Of a stretch of 64,000 bases of DNA, positions 60,611 to 64,000 are shown piece by piece. Position numbers and translations under genes: made by a program. The stretch's first letter is position 1. Every line of letters starts with the position of its first letter. A model generated the notes under the pieces. The model ran no database searches. It saw only the letters and a program-made list of their open reading frames with translations, and was not told the origin of the DNA. Origin of the DNA: Planctomycetota bacterium (lineage in GTDB: Bacteria; Planctomycetota; MHYJ01; JACQXL01); the NCBI GenBank assembly GCA_016235865.1, contig JACRIK010000003.1:532331-596330 (forward strand). Reading direction: 5' to 3'.

Positions 60611-61996
60611 TTATTTTGCCTTTTCTATGGTCTCTGGGGTTTGGTCTTCCGGGAATATTTTATCGACCCACTTCTGCCATTCGGGATAGTCCTTATCATT
60701 CTCAAAGCGTTTGGAGAGCGTTTGGGCAACCGCTTTAAGGTTATCCTTAAGAGCCGGAACTTTCTTAAATAGCGGCGAATCTATTGGTGCGGGAGAATTA
60801 AATTCATCCCATTTCTCCTTTGACCATTCTGTATTATCTGCGACGTATTTTATTGTAGGGTCATAATTAAACATACCTATTAACCTGAGAAATTTAAGAC
60901 CTTCTGATATGCTTGTAACCTCAGATAATTTCTTAGTGGCGATGGCAATCAATGTTTGCTTCTGAGATTCATTCAATGACCACTTATCCATATCAGCCTT
61001 TACATTCTGATCGTCTAAATCGTATAGGGTATAAAGCGAAAAACCAAAGGACAGGAATTTCCGGTTTGGCATTGAGGGATTATTCTCGGATAGGCGCTTG
61101 ATTAATTCAACCGTCTCAGAAATATTACCATATAACTGGCATCTTCTAAAAAGATAACCCAGTACCTCGCTGTTATTGGAATTGTCCAATAAATCCTGCT
61201 TCTCTGCCAGAAAGACATCTTGTTTACCTCTCCATTCCTTCAGCCATAAGTCCTCTATTGCCCTAATTGCCTGCAGTGAGACAATCTCCTGACCGGCCCA
61301 TAATGAGAAAATAATGTGGCACTCGTTTCCCTTTTTATACCCGAATAGTATCATTTTCTGGTTTTTATTGTCAGGAGGCGGACTAAGCGGAATAGCTATA
61401 GGAATATTTAGAGGTATGTAGCGTCCCATATACAAGTCATCGTAATAGGGATTATCGTCTGGAGGGTTAACCATCCGGCTAATCAGGATTTCCTTTTCCG
61501 GGACGTCGCCAAAGATAACCGAATGAACCTTGATTCTCTCGTCAATCTTCACTTTTTCCCAGGGGTCATAACCATGTTTATGCCTATCCGTCTCCTTATT
61601 AACAATATCTATAATAATGTCTTTTATATCCTTCGTGGTATCATCAACTTTAGTTTCAACTTTCTCTGGTTCAGGTGCTGGTTTAAGTTCTGGCTTGGGA
61701 GCTAATGGTTCTCGTTTCAGCATTTCCCTATCTGCAATAATGCAGAAATCTGCATTTCCGATGTAGTCATCTATACCATTCCAGGCGCATCTTATGAAAA
61801 ATAACACTTCGTCAGGATATTTCTTAAATTCCTTAAAGTCCTGATAAATATTATTATCGGTTTTATTATCCACCACCTCGGCTGTTTTGTCTATCGTAGG
61901 AAGCATTTGAGTGGAAGTGCTGACGCATGACATCATACACGGGACAATAAAAGTAACTGCAATAATTTTAGGAAACAAACATCTTATTTTCCTCAT
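60611..61996 (-). CDS. Lipoprotein of unknown function
   Basis: 461 residues. Signal peptide with lipobox VPCMMSC. The region at about 55-75 (VLFFIRCAWNGIDDYIGNADFCIIADRE core NADFCIIADRE) and the RIKVHSVIFGDVPEKEILISR strand-rich part (about 150-175) suggest a beta-type domain like those in exported planctomycete proteins. The C-terminal 200 residues are helical (KKLSEVTSISEGLKFLRLIG). The stop codon is 10 bp from array 3. Cotranscribed with the fibronectin-III protein upstream (5-bp gap). Confidence 0.6.
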   Translation of the reverse strand: MRKIRCLFPKIIAVTFIVPCMMSCVSTSTQMLPTIDKTAEVVDNKTDNNIYQDFKEFKKYPDEVLFFIRCAWNGIDDYIGNADFCIIADREMLKREPLAPKPELKPAPEPEKVETKVDDTTKDIKDIIIDIVNKETDRHKHGYDPWEKVKIDERIKVHSVIFGDVPEKEILISRMVNPPDDNPYYDDLYMGRYIPLNIPIAIPLSPPPDNKNQKMILFGYKKGNECHIIFSLWAGQEIVSLQAIRAIEDLWLKEWRGKQDVFLAEKQDLLDNSNNSEVLGYLFRRCQLYGNISETVELIKRLSENNPSMPNRKFLSFGFSLYTLYDLDDQNVKADMDKWSLNESQKQTLIAIATKKLSEVTSISEGLKFLRLIGMFNYDPTIKYVADNTEWSKEKWDEFNSPAPIDSPLFKKVPALKDNLKAVAQTLSKRFENDKDYPEWQKWVDKIFPEDQTPETIEKAK

Positions 61997-62001
61997 GGCA
62001 A

Positions 62002-64000
62002 TTATTTCACTGTTCTAACCCAATTATCTTCCTTATTGACAATTGTATTTGCTAATGGCCCATCAGTTTTTGGCGTTACTCTGGTTATATCTGTACCATT
62101 ACCAAAACCCCTATCTTGAGATGGGTCGTGAACTATACCCGTATCAGGTTGCTTGATCGCTTCACGAGTTACGCTATTATATACTATATGTTGAATATGT
62201 TCCCATTTCCACCAATACAGATATCTGATTTCACCCGTGGTTCTATTTTTAGCAATAAGCCAGGTAATAAAAATCCTTCTGGCATAAAATTCACTGAGGG
62301 TCGTATTACCACTTTGAGTGCCGATGTTTTCTGTTGAAGGGGTATCGTTATTGTTGACACTTTGGGGTTGATTATTACTACTAAATGCCCTTGAACTACC
62401 AGTATTAGTCATCGGAACATCAGGGCCATCCTGGTCTAATGATTGAGCAACTCCAGGTTTGAGTTGACTTTCTAAAGTGAGTGGTGGGGTTGGTGGAGAA
62501 TAAACATGTCTTGTAGTATGGGATATAACATTCTGCAGAAAGCCCAATACCCAGGTGTCCACATACGCCGCACCAATATCAGTAGTGCTTATCTTTGCAT
62601 TTGCTACAAAGAATATAGTAGGCCCTGCTATAGTAATGCCCCCTGTAGCTGTGGGGGTAATTTTAGTTGGAGGTGGGGTTGATTTAAAAATAACCGGATT
62701 TACGTTGGTGAAATCTGTTGGAATAGCAGGTATTGGTGCAGGAAGGGTTCCGGTAATAGGCGCTCCCCTGTTCGGTATTACAGTTATTATTATATTAATA
62801 GCAGGATTGTTTTGCCTTGCATGTACTGTGATGGTTCGTGTTACCGGGCCGGATGGCGTTATTGTTCCAGACCCGCCTTGAATATCTACACCTGCACCAT
62901 CTGTTGCTGTAACACTCCAAGTACCGTTGATGGATGGCAACACTACGGTAAATGATACAGGGAAACATACCGGTAGAAATGGAAGCGGGTCGGATTTCCC
63001 GTCTGCGCCTTTAATCTCCGGTTTCTGTTCCTTTGTTGCCTTACTCTCTTGCTTTAATTCTTCTGCCGCCTGATGCTCAACCCCCTTACCTGCTTGAGCC
63101 TCAAGCTCATTTATAGCTGCCTGCATCTTATTTTGGTAGGCGTTCCAGTCACCATGCATCATTGCATCCTGGGCTGATTGCAATTTTGATACGAGTGAAT
63201 TGTATATACCCTGATTCCTAATCTGGCCGTTCTGGTAATAATGAGAAAGCAAATCTATAATATAGCCAATTGTGCGCTGTAGAGTATCACCATAACTCTC
63301 TTGAGAATAGTCGCTGGTGTTTCCTGTCCTGAATGCCTGCACCCGGTAATTATATCTGGTATTTTGTTCCAGGCCGGTATCCGAATAAGAAGTCACGCCA
63401 TAACCAACCGTAGCTATTGGAATGAACTTGTGATAGACATCCATACGCTCTACTGTAAAACCCTCTGCGGCAGGTGAGTTATTCGTCCAACTAATGTCAA
63501 CCTGTGAGATAGAGGCGGAATTAGTTGAAAGATTTGACGGCGCTTCTAACCAGGTTAGCGCATCGGCTTCATTAGAATAGTCGCTGTTGCCCGTTTCATT
63601 ATAACACTGGACACGATAAGAATAAGTCGTGTCTTGAGTGAGTCCGCTATCTGAGTAATTGACCTGAAGACCTGGTGTCTCACTATCGGAAAGTAAAGAA
63701 ACCCAGGCAATTGGCGCATAATCCTGATAATTATCTTTACGTTCCACCACGTATTCTTTGGCATCGGTTGCATTATGCTGCCAGGTGAGATTTATTTGGG
63801 ATGACGAGATTGCGGTCGCCACCAAATTACTCGGAGCGGCCGGCGCAGGAAGCGGAAGCAACCGGACACTTGACTTGAGATATGAATCCAAATGATTCCA
63901 ACCCCAGCCATATCCAATCGGGCGATCAGGCGAGCCGTCCGCAAAGGCATGAAATATCGCGGCACTGCGGCTTAACAACCTGAAACCCAGCCGTAAAGGC
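62002..64000 (-). CDS. Fibronectin type III repeat surface protein, 5-prime end beyond the window
   Basis: The frame is open to the right edge (PLRLGFRLLSRSAAIF and so on precede the first TTG at 63978), so the N-terminus is missing. At least 665 residues are visible. Two fibronectin-III domains (PSNLVATAISSSQINLTWQH, then PSNLSTNSASISQVDISWTN, each ending in YSYRVQCYNETGNSDYS or YNYRVQAFRTGNTSDYS). A linker helix region (about 235-315) is followed by a beta-rich segment with SINGTWSVTATDGAG. A C-terminal domain has RRIFITWLIAKNRTTGEIRYLYWWKWEH (core TTGEIRYLYWWKW). A surface or secreted adhesin-like role is inferred. Confidence 0.7.
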   Translation of the reverse strand, partial: PLRLGFRLLSRSAAIFHAFADGSPDRPIGYGWGWNHLDSYLKSSVRLLPLPAPAAPSNLVATAISSSQINLTWQHNATDAKEYVVERKDNYQDYAPIAWVSLLSDSETPGLQVNYSDSGLTQDTTYSYRVQCYNETGNSDYSNEADALTWLEAPSNLSTNSASISQVDISWTNNSPAAEGFTVERMDVYHKFIPIATVGYGVTSYSDTGLEQNTRYNYRVQAFRTGNTSDYSQESYGDTLQRTIGYIIDLLSHYYQNGQIRNQGIYNSLVSKLQSAQDAMMHGDWNAYQNKMQAAINELEAQAGKGVEHQAAEELKQESKATKEQKPEIKGADGKSDPLPFLPVCFPVSFTVVLPSINGTWSVTATDGAGVDIQGGSGTITPSGPVTRTITVHARQNNPAINIIITVIPNRGAPITGTLPAPIPAIPTDFTNVNPVIFKSTPPPTKITPTATGGITIAGPTIFFVANAKISTTDIGAAYVDTWVLGFLQNVISHTTRHVYSPPTPPLTLESQLKPGVAQSLDQDGPDVPMTNTGSSRAFSSNNQPQSVNNNDTPSTENIGTQSGNTTLSEFYARRIFITWLIAKNRTTGEIRYLYWWKWEHIQHIVYNSVTREAIKQPDTGIVHDPSQDRGFGNGTDITRVTPKTDGPLANTIVNKEDNWVRTVK

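Overview
The window reads as a dense chromosomal segment from an uncultivated diderm bacterium. An LptD outer-membrane protein, several lipoproteins, an ExbD protein and a type II secretion/type IV pilus-like pseudopilin operon all imply an outer membrane. Paired ECF sigma factors, VIT/VWA proteins, zinc-ribbon membrane proteins, DUF1080-like C-termini and a repeat-rich genome would fit Planctomycetota or a neighbouring candidate phylum. That placement is inference, because no rRNA is present. No transposase, prophage or CRISPR array was seen.

Layout. 1-4.4 kb: S41 protease (cut by the edge), four-helix-bundle protein, FAD/NAD oxidoreductase, HEAT protein and ArsM. 4.4-8.2 kb: a 22-bp tandem array, then the glycine cleavage operon gcvH-gcvPA-gcvPB read leftward. 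8.2-16.2 kb: a MITE-like element that supplies a promoter -35 box, an HtrA-like protease, zinc-ribbon protein, thioredoxin, sugar epimerase, cupin, MBL hydrolase, two CsgG-like lipoproteins and ndk. 16.3-20.9 kb: gspG-I-J-K plus PilM/N and PilO-like genes. 20.9-29.5 kb: HdrD-like Fe-S oxidoreductase, 3D-domain protein, prmC-prfA, nucleotide-sugar dehydrogenase, rpmH and coaD, then a 1.1-kb non-coding block with the second 22-bp array. 29.5-45 kb: lptD, tRNA-Arg(CCG), acyl-CoA ligase, TPR protein, def-ribF, VanZ, HTH-PAS regulator, mfd-rnc, exbD and an EndoQ-like nuclease. 45-55.6 kb: an ECF sigma/anti-sigma pair followed by VIT-VWA, VWA-lipoprotein and two DUF4139 genes, apparently one envelope module. 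55.7-64 kb: a leftward cassette with a second sigma factor, TPR protein, decapeptide-repeat protein, unknown protein, the third 22-bp array, a lipoprotein and a fibronectin-III protein cut by the edge.

The most unusual content is non-coding. Three intergenic arrays about 300 bp long (near 4.4, 28.9 and 60.3 kb) have different sequences but the same drift-free 22-bp period, G-rich or inverted-repeat flanks and apparently shared anchor bases. At least six genes of unrelated function carry a two-hairpin leader directly before the Shine-Dalgarno sequence. Short palindromic or dispersed repeats also sit in frame inside three conserved enzymes (the FAD oxidoreductase, ArsM and PrmC), like Rickettsia palindromic elements. 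Several strong sigma70-type promoters end about 6-9 nt before the ATG of genes without Shine-Dalgarno (HEAT gene, coaD, def), which suggests leaderless mRNAs alongside the hairpin-leadered ones.

All calls come from reading motifs by eye; no database search was run.
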